Positions 8,443 to 16,505 are shown, counted from the stretch's first letter. The stretch is 23,327 nucleotides of DNA from Coemansia sp. RSA 922 (GCA_027577415.1 JANBQS010000276.1:1-23327); one strand, 5' to 3'. Notes: generated from the letters alone by a model not told the origin. Numbers and translations: made by a program.

Positions 8443-8452
8443 AGGGTTAGGG
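8443..8452. other. Telomere-repeat-like 10-mer between TERT and the GRAM gene
   Basis: AGGGTTAGGG on the plus strand, or CCCTAACCCT on the strand transcribed for TERT, equals 1.67 units of a TTAGGG telomere repeat. It begins 21 nt after the TERT stop and lies about 123-132 nt upstream of the GRAM gene start. It could be a Tbf1/Teb1-type binding site in that promoter, a template-like sequence, or chance. Confidence 0.4.
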
Positions 8453-8467
8453 CTGGCCCCTTTTTTT

Positions 8468-8473
8468 TTTATT
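8468..8473 (-). terminator. Polyadenylation signal overlapping the TERT stop codon
   Basis: The minus strand reads TGAATAAA: the last A of the TERT stop codon is also the first A of AATAAA, and it runs straight into a ten-base A tract (8461-8470). If used, the TERT message would have an extremely short 3' untranslated region. Confidence 0.45.
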
Positions 8474-11400
8474 CAATAGCCGATCGACAAAACCACTTCG
8501 TTGTCTGGAGAGTTGACTATGGCGGCATGACGGCGAGCCATTCGCGAAAACTTGGGCAGGCTCAAGGCGCTGTGCAGTCGCGCAAGCAGCTGGGTATATC
8601 GCGCCTGCTTGCGCTTGAACGCCGTGTAGAATGCAGTCAATCCCAGCCACGTCACGTCGACAGGCGGGATGGTGTTGTCGCCACAGCGAGTGCGCAGCAG
8701 CATGTAGCCAAGCGAGACCACGTCCCACACAACCTTGACCAGCACATCATCGCCTTTACTGCTAGCAGGCAGCTGCTGGCAAATGGTGTGCATCTTCTTG
8801 CCACACACCAGAAAGTTCTGATACAGGTTGACGAGCACTGTCTCCCTCGAGTTGAAACTGCAATCCATGAAAAGCTTGTGCATCTTTAGCCGAACTGCCA
8901 CAGCCACCTTGTGGCCCAGCACGCTGTCGGCGGCTTGGGCGGACTTGGCGCCAATTACCATGTTCAGAGCGCCTGCCTGTGCGAGACGGCTATAGTCGGC
9001 TGAGACATCCAGCGTGCGCTCGTCAAACACCAGCCCACACCAGGGAAATCTAGCAGACTCTGCTTGGCCAATGCGCTCGCCGCCAATAGCGGCCTCAAAG
9101 TTAACCATGGTCTTTGCCTTGTTGAGCTCGCACCCGTACTCGGCCACTCCTCGGTGCATATACTCAAGCACGGTCACTACTTGGCTCCGGTCGCTAGAGA
9201 TAACTATAAAGTCGTCGACCATTCGCATCATAAGCGTGCGCGCGGGATCCACCAGGCCCACCAAGTGCTCGCGCTCGAGCTGGCCATAGAAAAAGTTGCA
9301 CAGTAGGGATGAGAGCGCCGAACCCTGCGGTATTCCTTTCTTCTGCTGCCAGATTCCAGATCGCATACGGACCATGTTGTTTATTATGTGCTCCCGGATC
9401 AGCTGGCGTATGGTGTCTGTGTCAAGATAATCCGTCGCTGACTGGTCGCCAAATACCACCCGTCGAGACTTTTTTGACAAGCTGCGCGCCATGTCGCCAA
9501 ACGGAATGGACTCGCTGGACATGCCAGTCTGGCGTAGAAACGACGAGCGATACCGGCCAAACGACGGCGATAGCGCCCAGTACTTGTAAATCATGTACTC
9601 TTCATTTGGCAGTTGCGTCTCCAGAAGCTCCAGCAGCTTGGACTGAATAATCGTATCGTAGGCCTTCTGGATGTCTAGCTTGCCAATATACAGTGGGGCC
9701 TTGCCCAGAAGCGGCCTTATATGCTCGCTGTCCTTGAAGGCCTTGAGCTTTGTGTAGATGTCGTTGACGTTGGTAACTGTCGAGCCGACCAGCTGCGGAT
9801 GAACTCTGCGGAGGTACGTCAGCGCAGCCAACGAGCTTGCCAATAGCCTGTTCGTCGGGGTTACCGGGACTTCTCGGTATTCGTGGAGCGGCTTTTTGTT
9901 GCCGCCGCGCCAAAGCGTTTTTTGCTTGACCACAAACGACTGCTTCATGTTGGAGATAGCGCGGAAGCCGTGCTCCTTGGGCAGGAGCCGCAGACGCGAA
10001 TACCCAAACGACGACGGTCGGGCATTGGCTGACATGGAGGCATCCGCCAGCGTCTTCTTCGTGTAAATGTCGGATTCAAGGCTCCTAAGAGCCTGCCTAG
10101 TGATCCTAGTCCAGACGTCGTCGCGGAAGAAGAAGAGCCGACTACGGTCCGAAGAGCTCTCAGTTACGTAAAAGAACGCGCGAATGACCTGTATCGCGTA
10201 CCCACTCAAGATCCAGTTGAGAAAGCCGGCATAAATTTCGACAGTAGCACTACCGTGCTTTCGGCCCAGCCATGTTGAGGCCTCGTCCATTTTGGCTCTT
10301 CGCATAGCCTCGCCCAGGTCTAGATGCCCAAAGCGACCGCTGTTAGCCAAGCTCCGAAGCAGCTTGTAGAGCAGCCGGTGGTTGTGTTTGCCCCCAATCA
10401 AGTCGCGCGGAATGACGCTGCGCACACACACTTGCAAAAACAAGTACACGTCGTGCTGTGAGCTCGCTATTTCCAAAAGGCTAGGCGCGTTGTCGCCGAC
10501 AACAGAATCGGGCGCGGCACACTCGCTGTCGTCTAGTGGCGTGCCCGAGCTCTGCCATGGCGCCGCGCACCGCTTAAACAGGTGGAATCGATAGTTGAAC
10601 TGTTTGTGCAGCTTAACCATTCGCCCTACAAGGCTTAGCAACTGGCTGGGCGGGCTGGCGGCAAAGGCTGGCGTTCTGCCAAACATTTTCTTTACGAGCT
10701 CGCTCGGGGTAATGTCAAGGCCAATTGGAAAGCTTTGTGGCAAGCTCCACTTTACCTTGTGCCGTGCTAGACGAGGGTGACTGTAGAGCATAGTGCTTGT
10801 GTCAACCATGGCATTTGCCTGCTCAAGCGACATATCGACGATGCCTTGTCTCAAAGGCCCAGCTTGGGGCGGGCTTTGACGAGGCGAATTGTCACTGCTG
10901 TGACGTCGTTGCCTCTTTGCTGCGCGCTGCTTGCCCTCACATTGAGAGGGACCTTGGCTAAGCTCGTTGGGGTTGGTATTGCCGTCATCAGCTACTACAG
11001 AGTCCTGGCGCCGCCGCTTAGAACCTCTCATGGTCGCTGGATTGCGTAGGGCGTTGATGGCTGGCACGATGATCGGAGTAGTCTGAGGCATTGGCAGGTT
11101 CGCTAGCGGCGTCCCGCTTATCTGGTTGTAGCTGCCATTGTGGAGCGGCAGAAACACCGACGTATGGAGCAACAAGTGCATCATCGCCTCAGTGCCTGTT
11201 CTGTCGAGCAATACCGACCACTGCCTCTTACCAAGTTCAACGACCGAAGAGTTTACACATGTGTTGACCACGCCCCAGCCTCCACCAGCACAGCTCATCG
11301 TTCCGTCGCGCCGTGCCTCGTATCCCATCGCAAGAATGTTGCGTCCACGCCAAGCAACCTGCGTGTCTGCGGACGACGATTCTCGCTTAAGCATCATCCC

Positions 11401-11619
11401 TATTACTGTCCGAATCGTGTCAGCGAGCCTCTCAACGGGCTCGCTGAGCACCAGGCGAGTCTTAATTGGCGCATGCCCCACTAGCACTGAGCGTAGAAAC
11501 CGTTTATACTCGGCCGTGTCGTCGTCCTGTTGGCACTGCGCACCGCCGACCAGAGCATCCATGTACTCACCCAGCGGGGTAACAACTGGAAAGAAGGGTG
11601 TTAGTGCCGCCCCATCCAT
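8473..11619 (-). CDS. TERT: Telomerase reverse transcriptase
   Basis: Catalytic subunit of telomerase, which copies the telomerase RNA template onto chromosome ends in the nucleus. Intronless, 1048 residues, complete. The TEN domain includes NILAMGY (94-100) and LLLHTSVFLPLHNGSYNQIS near 149-168. A basic linker with KRRR (201-204) and KRQRR (235-239) may be the nuclear localisation signal. The RNA-binding domain spans about 300-530, with T motif FFYVTE (482-487) followed by RLFFFRDDVW. Reverse transcriptase motifs: 1 LRLLPKEHGFRAISNM (543-558); A LYIGKLDIQKAYDTI (643-657) with Asp649; B' KKGIPQGSALS (760-770); C MRMVDDF (798-804) with Asp802 and Asp803; D ELNKAKTMVNF (831-841); E WCGLVF (860-865). 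The motif spacing, TEN and T motifs separate it from retroelement enzymes. All catalytic aspartates are present. It lies 122 bp behind an alpha/beta hydrolase on the same strand. Confidence 0.98.
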   Translation of the reverse strand: MDGAALTPFFPVVTPLGEYMDALVGGAQCQQDDDTAEYKRFLRSVLVGHAPIKTRLVLSEPVERLADTIRTVIGMMLKRESSSADTQVAWRGRNILAMGYEARRDGTMSCAGGGWGVVNTCVNSSVVELGKRQWSVLLDRTGTEAMMHLLLHTSVFLPLHNGSYNQISGTPLANLPMPQTTPIIVPAINALRNPATMRGSKRRRQDSVVADDGNTNPNELSQGPSQCEGKQRAAKRQRRHSSDNSPRQSPPQAGPLRQGIVDMSLEQANAMVDTSTMLYSHPRLARHKVKWSLPQSFPIGLDITPSELVKKMFGRTPAFAASPPSQLLSLVGRMVKLHKQFNYRFHLFKRCAAPWQSSGTPLDDSECAAPDSVVGDNAPSLLEIASSQHDVYLFLQVCVRSVIPRDLIGGKHNHRLLYKLLRSLANSGRFGHLDLGEAMRRAKMDEASTWLGRKHGSATVEIYAGFLNWILSGYAIQVIRAFFYVTESSSDRSRLFFFRDDVWTRITRQALRSLESDIYTKKTLADASMSANARPSSFGYSRLRLLPKEHGFRAISNMKQSFVVKQKTLWRGGNKKPLHEYREVPVTPTNRLLASSLAALTYLRRVHPQLVGSTVTNVNDIYTKLKAFKDSEHIRPLLGKAPLYIGKLDIQKAYDTIIQSKLLELLETQLPNEEYMIYKYWALSPSFGRYRSSFLRQTGMSSESIPFGDMARSLSKKSRRVVFGDQSATDYLDTDTIRQLIREHIINNMVRMRSGIWQQKKGIPQGSALSSLLCNFFYGQLEREHLVGLVDPARTLMMRMVDDFIVISSDRSQVVTVLEYMHRGVAEYGCELNKAKTMVNFEAAIGGERIGQAESARFPWCGLVFDERTLDVSADYSRLAQAGALNMVIGAKSAQAADSVLGHKVAVAVRLKMHKLFMDCSFNSRETVLVNLYQNFLVCGKKMHTICQQLPASSKGDDVLVKVVWDVVSLGYMLLRTRCGDNTIPPVDVTWLGLTAFYTAFKRKQARYTQLLARLHSALSLPKFSRMARRHAAIVNSPDNEVVLSIGY

Positions 11620-11648
11620 TGTAGCAAGACCAAGAAATAGAAATTATA

Positions 11649-11654
11649 TTTATT
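11649..11654 (-). terminator. Probable polyadenylation signal of hydrolase gene 1
   Basis: AATAAA on the minus strand, 88-93 nt past the stop of the hydrolase that ends at 11742 and only about 30 nt before the TERT ATG. It sits within the AT-rich run TTAATAAATATAATTT, which could equally act as a TATA-like element for TERT. Confidence 0.4.
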
Positions 11655-11741
11655 AAGTATGACGACGCCAAAGTGAGCTGCTGTGCTGGATCCACATAAA
11701 TTGGCCTATGGGGAGCGAGCCATATATTGGGTAATTGTGGT

Positions 11742-12938
11742 CTAAGCAGAGGTATGGCGAAATATAGCTGCGCAAAACTCGGCAATTGGACGCTCGAACC
11801 AGGACGAGCTTAAATTCTCGTGATATCCCAGATGCCCACCATACTGTGTTAAAGCCAAGATCAGGTGCGGGTTAGCTCGGAACACCTCCCGCGGAATGAT
11901 ATCCTCGGGACATACTGGGTCGTCCATCGCCGATATGGCTAGGAACGGGATGCTAATACCTGCCATAAACTGTGCGCAGCTGTTTTGGCGGTAGTAATCG
12001 GTAGAATCTTTATACCCAAAGAGCCTGGCTGTGATCAAGTCGTCAAACTGGCGAATGCTACTGATGCTGTTGATTGCCTCGACATCTAGCTCCACGGGTC
12101 CAGTCTCAATGATCTTGCGGTGGCGGCGATAGAGCTTCATCAGCCCCAGTAGCATGGCCGGAGTGTATATGCGCCTGTTTCGGAATGTCGGAACCTCCAG
12201 GGCGTCAGACGAGGCAGCCAAGTCATAGGGATTGCAAACGGAAATGGCAGCATCTAGTGGACAGCACTCGCCTTGCTCGCCAACATACTTTGTGACCAGA
12301 TTGGCGCCAAGCGAGTAGCCAATGCCGACCAGTTTGGAGCTTGGATAGCGCCTGTGGATGTGGTCAACTGCGTAGCCATAGTCAGATGTCAGACCGCCAT
12401 TATAGAGGATTGGCGTGGTAACCTGCACGCCAGCGCAACCACGGAAGTTGACGACTACGGTGCGAAAGTTGTAGGGCTCGGAGGTAAGGCGTTTTACCGT
12501 GGTCTGGACATATGTCTCCTGACTACCGCCAGACAGGCCGGGCGACAGCAAAACAATTGGTCTCCCATCTGCCGGCATTTGCGCCAGCGGCAGCGACCAA
12601 TCCAGACCAATGGTGCCACCGTCCTTGGTAGTGATGAGCTCGCGCTCATACTCCACGAGTCTCAGTCTACCGAACCGCTCACGGACGGCGCTGAAGCAGG
12701 TCTGCAGGTCGGCTGTAGGCAAAGCCATGCTGGGCACAAAGCGGGCTGTGGCAGGTCCTGCTAGAGATGGACACTCGGCATTTACAACGTCAAGTAGCTT
12801 TGCGCCGTCGTCCATCGTAGCCGTCTGTGGCGCGTGAAGTAGACACACTTCGCTATCGTCAATTGTACGCTTGCGGAGCACAACCAGGGCGCCAGCAGCG
12901 GCCACTCCGGCTGCTGCAATTAGTGAGTTGGGAGACAT
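11742..12938 (-). CDS. Alpha/beta hydrolase, ABHD1/ABHD3/YheT family (paralogue 1)
   Basis: Serine hydrolase of the group that includes human ABHD1/ABHD3 and yeast Eeb1/Eht1; known members act on medium-chain acyl esters or phospholipids. 398 residues, no intron, start ATG 12938. The N-terminus (residues 5-21) is an Ala/Val-rich hydrophobic stretch that may anchor it in a membrane. The nucleophile is Ser209 in GYSLGAN (207-213). The acid is Asp339 or Asp340 in AMDDP, and the histidine is His369 in GGHLGY. The nearby RGCAGV stretch (166-171) corresponds to the conserved RGC strand of the family. It is the last of three same-strand paralogues; identity between them is clear at protein level but not at DNA level, so the duplications are old. 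Substrate cannot be told from sequence. Confidence 0.93.
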   Translation of the reverse strand: MSPNSLIAAAGVAAAGALVVLRKRTIDDSEVCLLHAPQTATMDDGAKLLDVVNAECPSLAGPATARFVPSMALPTADLQTCFSAVRERFGRLRLVEYERELITTKDGGTIGLDWSLPLAQMPADGRPIVLLSPGLSGGSQETYVQTTVKRLTSEPYNFRTVVVNFRGCAGVQVTTPILYNGGLTSDYGYAVDHIHRRYPSSKLVGIGYSLGANLVTKYVGEQGECCPLDAAISVCNPYDLAASSDALEVPTFRNRRIYTPAMLLGLMKLYRRHRKIIETGPVELDVEAINSISSIRQFDDLITARLFGYKDSTDYYRQNSCAQFMAGISIPFLAISAMDDPVCPEDIIPREVFRANPHLILALTQYGGHLGYHENLSSSWFERPIAEFCAAIFRHTSA

Positions 12939-13021
12939 TGGTGAATTGTGAGCAAATGTGACAGTAAGAAGGAAAGAGAGAGAGATAGTGGAGCACGGAT
13001 TAGAGCTCGGAAGTAATAGTG

Positions 13022-13043
13022 CCCGACTTCCCGGAACATCGGG
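13022..13043. promoter_or_regulatory. Nested dyad upstream of hydrolase gene 1
   Basis: CCCGA (13022-13026) and its complement TCGGG (13039-13043) flank TTCCCGGAA (13028-13036), itself symmetric about its central base. Both dyads centre on about 13032. It is 84-105 bp upstream of the start codon at 12938, a good place for a promoter site. CATCGGGTA at 13037-13045 also occurs in the galactokinase promoter. Confidence 0.35.
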
Positions 13044-13066
13044 TATCCGAGGTGTAGCCTCGTCTG

Positions 13067-13071
13067 ATTGG
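13067..13071 (-). promoter_or_regulatory. CCAAT box upstream of hydrolase gene 1
   Basis: The minus strand reads GCCAATCAG, matching the core CCAATCA bound by the heterotrimeric HAP/NF-Y factor. It lies about 130 bp upstream of the start codon, the usual distance for such a box. The motif is short, so chance cannot be excluded. Confidence 0.35.
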
Positions 13072-13108
13072 CAGCAACAACGTTAGCTCGGCTCCGAAGG
13101 CAGTCTTA

Positions 13109-14251
13109 CTACCTCCACTTGAGCATAGCTTGCACAAACGACGCGAGCTGTCCGGGGAGCCATGGCGTCACACTGGTGCCCTCGAAATACGCCAGATGAC
13201 CGCCGTATCGGGTGCAAGCTAGAACGAGGTTTGGGTTCTTGGCGATATCATCAAACGGGATGGTTCGTCGGTAGCACATTGGATCATCCAGTGCGTTGAT
13301 AAACAGCATTGGCACCTGAATGTCTTTCAAGTAGTGAATGCAGCTGCCGCCGACGTTAAGCTCCTTGGCTGACTGATAGCCAAACACCTTTATAGTGTAC
13401 TCTTCGTTGAACTCGTTGATGTTGCGCGCGCTTACGATCCTTTTGGCATCGAGCGCTACCTCGCCAGCGAGGATGACCTTTTGGTTACTGGTGAACACTG
13501 AGATGAGCGAGCGAGTCAGTGCCGCGGCGTAGAGGAAACGGTTCTTAATCGTCGGTAGGCACATTGCCCTGACTGTGGTGTCAATGTCAAACGGGTTACA
13601 TACAGAGGCGGCTGCGACTAAGCGGCAGCTGGCGCCCTCTTCGCCCACATACTTTGTGAGGATGTTGGCTCCTAATGAAAAGCCAATGCCTATGAGAGGA
13701 GACTTGGGCCGGCTCTCTGCGAGGTGCTTCACAAACTCGCGCAGGTCCTCGGTCATGCCTGCGTGGAATGCCTTGGGCGTATGAAGGTCGACGCCATTGC
13801 AGCCGCGACTGTGCAGCACAACCACTTGGTATCCATATGGCTGCTGGCTGACGCGGTGGATGAATGAGCGCGCATAGTAGTCATGGCTGCCACCAGCTAT
13901 GCCAGGAACAAGGATGATCAGTGGTGACCCAGGTACAGCATCCCGCCGTGGTTGTGCCCAGTCGATGGCGGCCTTGCCGCCATCGGAAAACTCGAATATA
14001 TCCCGCTCATAGCTGACCGGGCACCCTGCAGGCTTGAAGTGCTGCGTGTAGAGGTAGATAGTCTGCATATCGCCGCCCGGCATCACCCAGGAAGGGATGT
14101 AGTGTGCCTTGGCAGGATCGGCTAGCGTGGGACACATGGTCTTGAGCTGCTCGCCAAGCGTTCGCCCACTGCGCCGCGGTTGCTTCTCGGGCGGGGCGTG
14201 CGTCAGTTGTACCTTGAACCACCACTTGGGAAGCAGCGCAGTGTACAGCAT
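13109..14251 (-). CDS. Alpha/beta hydrolase, ABHD1/ABHD3/YheT family (paralogue 2)
   Basis: 380 residues, no intron. The frame is open further upstream to 14296, but only via a TTG; ATG 14251 lies in the favourable context CTCACCATGC and is the likely start. Unlike paralogue 1 it has only a short hydrophobic N-terminus (MLYTALLPKWWF), so membrane anchoring is doubtful. Catalytic residues visible: Ser192 in GFSLGAN, Asp322 or Asp323 in ALDDP, and His352 in GGHLAY. The strand motif HSRGC is at 147-151. It resembles paralogue 3 more than paralogue 1 in several stretches, such as TKYVGEEGA and the HSRGC strand. The acyl-ester hydrolase role is inferred from the family. Confidence 0.93.
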   Translation of the reverse strand: MLYTALLPKWWFKVQLTHAPPEKQPRRSGRTLGEQLKTMCPTLADPAKAHYIPSWVMPGGDMQTIYLYTQHFKPAGCPVSYERDIFEFSDGGKAAIDWAQPRRDAVPGSPLIILVPGIAGGSHDYYARSFIHRVSQQPYGYQVVVLHSRGCNGVDLHTPKAFHAGMTEDLREFVKHLAESRPKSPLIGIGFSLGANILTKYVGEEGASCRLVAAASVCNPFDIDTTVRAMCLPTIKNRFLYAAALTRSLISVFTSNQKVILAGEVALDAKRIVSARNINEFNEEYTIKVFGYQSAKELNVGGSCIHYLKDIQVPMLFINALDDPMCYRRTIPFDDIAKNPNLVLACTRYGGHLAYFEGTSVTPWLPGQLASFVQAMLKWR

Positions 14252-14270
14252 GGTGAGCCAACAGAACACG

Positions 14271-14288
14271 TTAAAATAATATATATAG
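14271..14288 (-). promoter_or_regulatory. TATA-like element of hydrolase gene 2
   Basis: The minus strand reads GCTATATATATTATTTTAA just 20-38 nt upstream of ATG 14251. It is close to the start codon, so if it is a TATA box the leader must be very short; it could also be ordinary AT-rich leader sequence. Confidence 0.3.
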
Positions 14289-14562
14289 CACAGCAAAATA
14301 ATAAATAAAAGAAAAGGAGAGCAATAAGTGCGCCGCGCCTCCCATCCACTTCAGGCAAAATCAGAGCCAGCCGAGGCTTAGTTAAGAGAAAGACAGCGCA
14401 AGTAGTCGGGCGATGCAGATACGCCTGCGCTCGCATATGTTCATTTATATGCATGGCATGTTTCCACCCCTTCCTTGCCTTGCGATGACGAAAATTGGGT
14501 GCATTTATCTACTGCACTGGCGAGCTCTGACACGCCAGGGGGTGTTAGTGGCAGTGCCTTCC

Positions 14563-14600
14563 TTAGACCTCATAGGTCTAAATAGAGCCTGAATATTCAG
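14563..14600. promoter_or_regulatory. Two adjacent perfect palindromes upstream of hydrolase gene 2
   Basis: TTAGACCTCATAGGTCTAA (14563-14581) has 8 bp arms around a 3 bp spacer. CTGAATATTCAG (14589-14600) is a perfect 12 bp palindrome. They are 312-349 bp upstream of the start codon of hydrolase 2 and about 170-205 bp past the stop of hydrolase 3. Dimeric factor sites or an RNA hairpin in the hydrolase 3 tail are both possible. Confidence 0.4.
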
Positions 14601-14726
14601 CTCGATGGAGTGCGAGTGCTTTTTCCAAGCAGCGCCACGCATATCTCCAGTGTGTCACTCTAGGCATACCTACTTGGCAATATGTAAATGGCGCCGTTTG
14701 GCTGCAGAAAACCATTTATAAGTTAG

Positions 14727-14732
14727 TTTATT
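14727..14732 (-). terminator. Polyadenylation signal of hydrolase gene 3
   Basis: AATAAA on the minus strand, 37-42 nt past the stop codon at 14769, in an AT-rich context. Confidence 0.6.
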
Positions 14733-14768
14733 TGCCAAAGTGAAGCAGTGCGTACTATGTACCCCAGG

Positions 14769-16002
14769 CTAAGGCGAGGCTGGCCTTTCTACGACCTTGT
14801 GCTTAAGCATGCACTTGAAAAACTGGGCCACCGGGTGCTCAACCCACGATGTCGGCCATGTATTGCCCATGTAGCCAATGTGACCACCGTATTGGGTCAG
14901 GGCCAGTAACAGCCATGGGTTGTTCAGGAACTTGTCAAACGGAATAAGCGATGGAGTGCAGATGGGGTCGTCTAGGGAGTTGAGAAAGAGCACCGGAATC
15001 CGGATGTTGTCCAAGTGATCCAGGCTGCTAGAGTCGTCCAAAAGATGCTTCGCTGACCCGTATCCAAATGCCTTTCGCGTCATCTCCTCGGTAAACTCCA
15101 TTATAGTCGACGAGTTGACGATTTTGGATACATTGAACTTTACGGGTGCGCTGAGTATGGCCTCTTGGTTCTCCTTGAATGCTGTCTTGAGAAAGTTTAA
15201 AATGGCCACATCATAAATCTTATTAAGGCTGAGCGACCTCGAGTCCAAGTGGTTGATAACCTTATACATGTCGTAGGGATTTCCAACAATGATGCCAGCT
15301 ACCAGTGGGCAGTCCGCACCCTCTTCGCCAATGTATTTGGCCATGATATTGGCCCCAAGCGAAAACGATAGTCCTAAAAGCGGACATTGAGGCATACGAT
15401 GTTTCAAGTCGGCTACCACCTCGCGATAGTCGTTGGAAAACCCACAGTGGAATGGTAAGGATGTAGTTAGCTTTGAGCCCCCGCCTACATGTTGCTCATA
15501 GTAAAGCTGCGTATATTAGTAGCATGTGATAATGGCATTGCTACAATAATGCAGTGCTTGCCATTTGCATGTACTTACATCCTCTGCTGTGCACGACTAC
15601 CACGCTGTATTGCAGCTTTATTAGCTCTTCGTAGCACTTTCGAACGTAAAAATCGCAGCTGGTGCCGGTGACGCCCGAAAGCACAGTGACAATTGGCCTC
15701 TGCATGGGATTTTTGCACAGTGCCCAGTCCAACACAACGTTGCCACCGTCCGACAGACCAAATGTCTCTCTAGTGAACTTTGGTCTAAATATACTATGCG
15801 CATAGTACACATAGTACCCAAGAAAGGCGTAAATGGTCTGCGCGTGCCCTCCTGGAACTAGCGGCGATGGCAGAAACTTTGCACCTTGGGCCAAACTCGG
15901 GCACTCCTCTTGCACAGCATCTGCCAATCGCCGAGGCGGTCTGTCGTTGTCGCTCCTTAGTAGCTGTGTCTCATTAGCGTGGATTAAGCGGACGTCGTAC
16001 AT
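14769..16002 (-). CDS. Alpha/beta hydrolase, ABHD1/ABHD3/YheT family (paralogue 3, two exons)
   Basis: Exons 16002-15579 and 15484-14769 join to 379 residues, almost the length of paralogue 2. The junction splits the Cys codon of the conserved HSRGC motif and restores it. Catalytic residues: Ser182 in SFSLGAN, Asp312 or Asp313 in SLDDP, and His342 in GGHIGY. The N-terminal part aligns with the siblings through CPSLAQGAKFLPS and the PGGHAQTIY stretch. ATG 16002 is the first in-frame ATG in this exon but is in a poor context and leaves no N-terminal hydrophobic anchor. A further upstream exon (16148-16060) joined by a 53 nt intron would add one, in frame, ending in SIFA-H before Met. I therefore regard the 5' end as uncertain and the rest as secure. 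It is divergent from the glutaminyl-tRNA synthetase gene. Confidence 0.9.
15485..15578 (-). other. Intron of hydrolase gene 3
   Basis: A 94 nt intron with donor GTAAGT and acceptor CATGTAG. CTACTAAT, close to the TACTAAC branch point, lies within it. Splicing restores the conserved RGC motif across a split Cys codon. Neither sibling hydrolase has it. Confidence 0.93.
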
Positions 16003-16505
16003 ATGTCTATTTGTTGGAGAAATAGGTAATAGTTGATGCCAATGGCAGACAAGGAATACGCAAAGATTGAGAGCAGCGCCGTGCTTTGCCAGGCCAAAAC
16101 TGTGCTGTAAAGTCTGGCTGCACACATGTCATATGTGGCAGTAACCATACATAAAGCCAGGAGCAGCAATGTGTCCAGTAGCAGTACCGGAGGGAGTGGC
16201 CTCTGACTAGCCTGAGAGAGGGCTGGGTGGTGGTGGCATAGCGCCGCCGACTCACTCACAAATCGATGGCTCACATACCGCAGTCGCTGAGCTGCATTTA
16301 TGAAACGTGCTGTTGCGCCTCAAGAGTCCCTTCTTCATCACGCGACCCTTGTCTCGCATAGCCTTCTGAGTCATATCACACTCAAGCGGCGCAGCCAAAA
16401 AAAAAAAGGTACTTGAGATTATCGCACAGCTTTTTTGCCCTTTGCCTTTTCAAGATCTCAATTTACACGTTATTATTTTTTTCTTTGGTCAACAAGCCCC
16501 TCCCC
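16003..16505. other. Divergent intergenic region: hydrolase 3 and glutaminyl-tRNA synthetase
   Basis: About 500 bp. The part near 16060-16200 has a minus-strand reading frame rich in Leu and Val that may be a missed hydrolase exon. An 11-base A run lies at 16397-16407, followed by a T-rich leader up to ATG 16506. No RNA gene was recognised. Confidence 0.55.

Larger units (their letters stand above)
14252..14768. other. Intergenic between hydrolase genes 3 and 2
   Basis: 517 bp without a supported gene. The right end is the 3' untranslated region of hydrolase 3, with a polyadenylation hexamer at 14727-14732. The left end is the promoter and leader of hydrolase 2, with an AT-rich TATA-like run at 14271-14288. 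Two perfect palindromes lie side by side at 14563-14600. Confidence 0.6.

Noticed and set aside
8461..8475. TERT as a processed retrocopy: no introns, AATAAA and an A tract at the 3' end
   Set aside because: Most genes in the window also lack introns, the frame and all motifs are intact, the A tract is joined to the hexamer rather than placed 10-30 nt after it, and I see no flanking target duplication.
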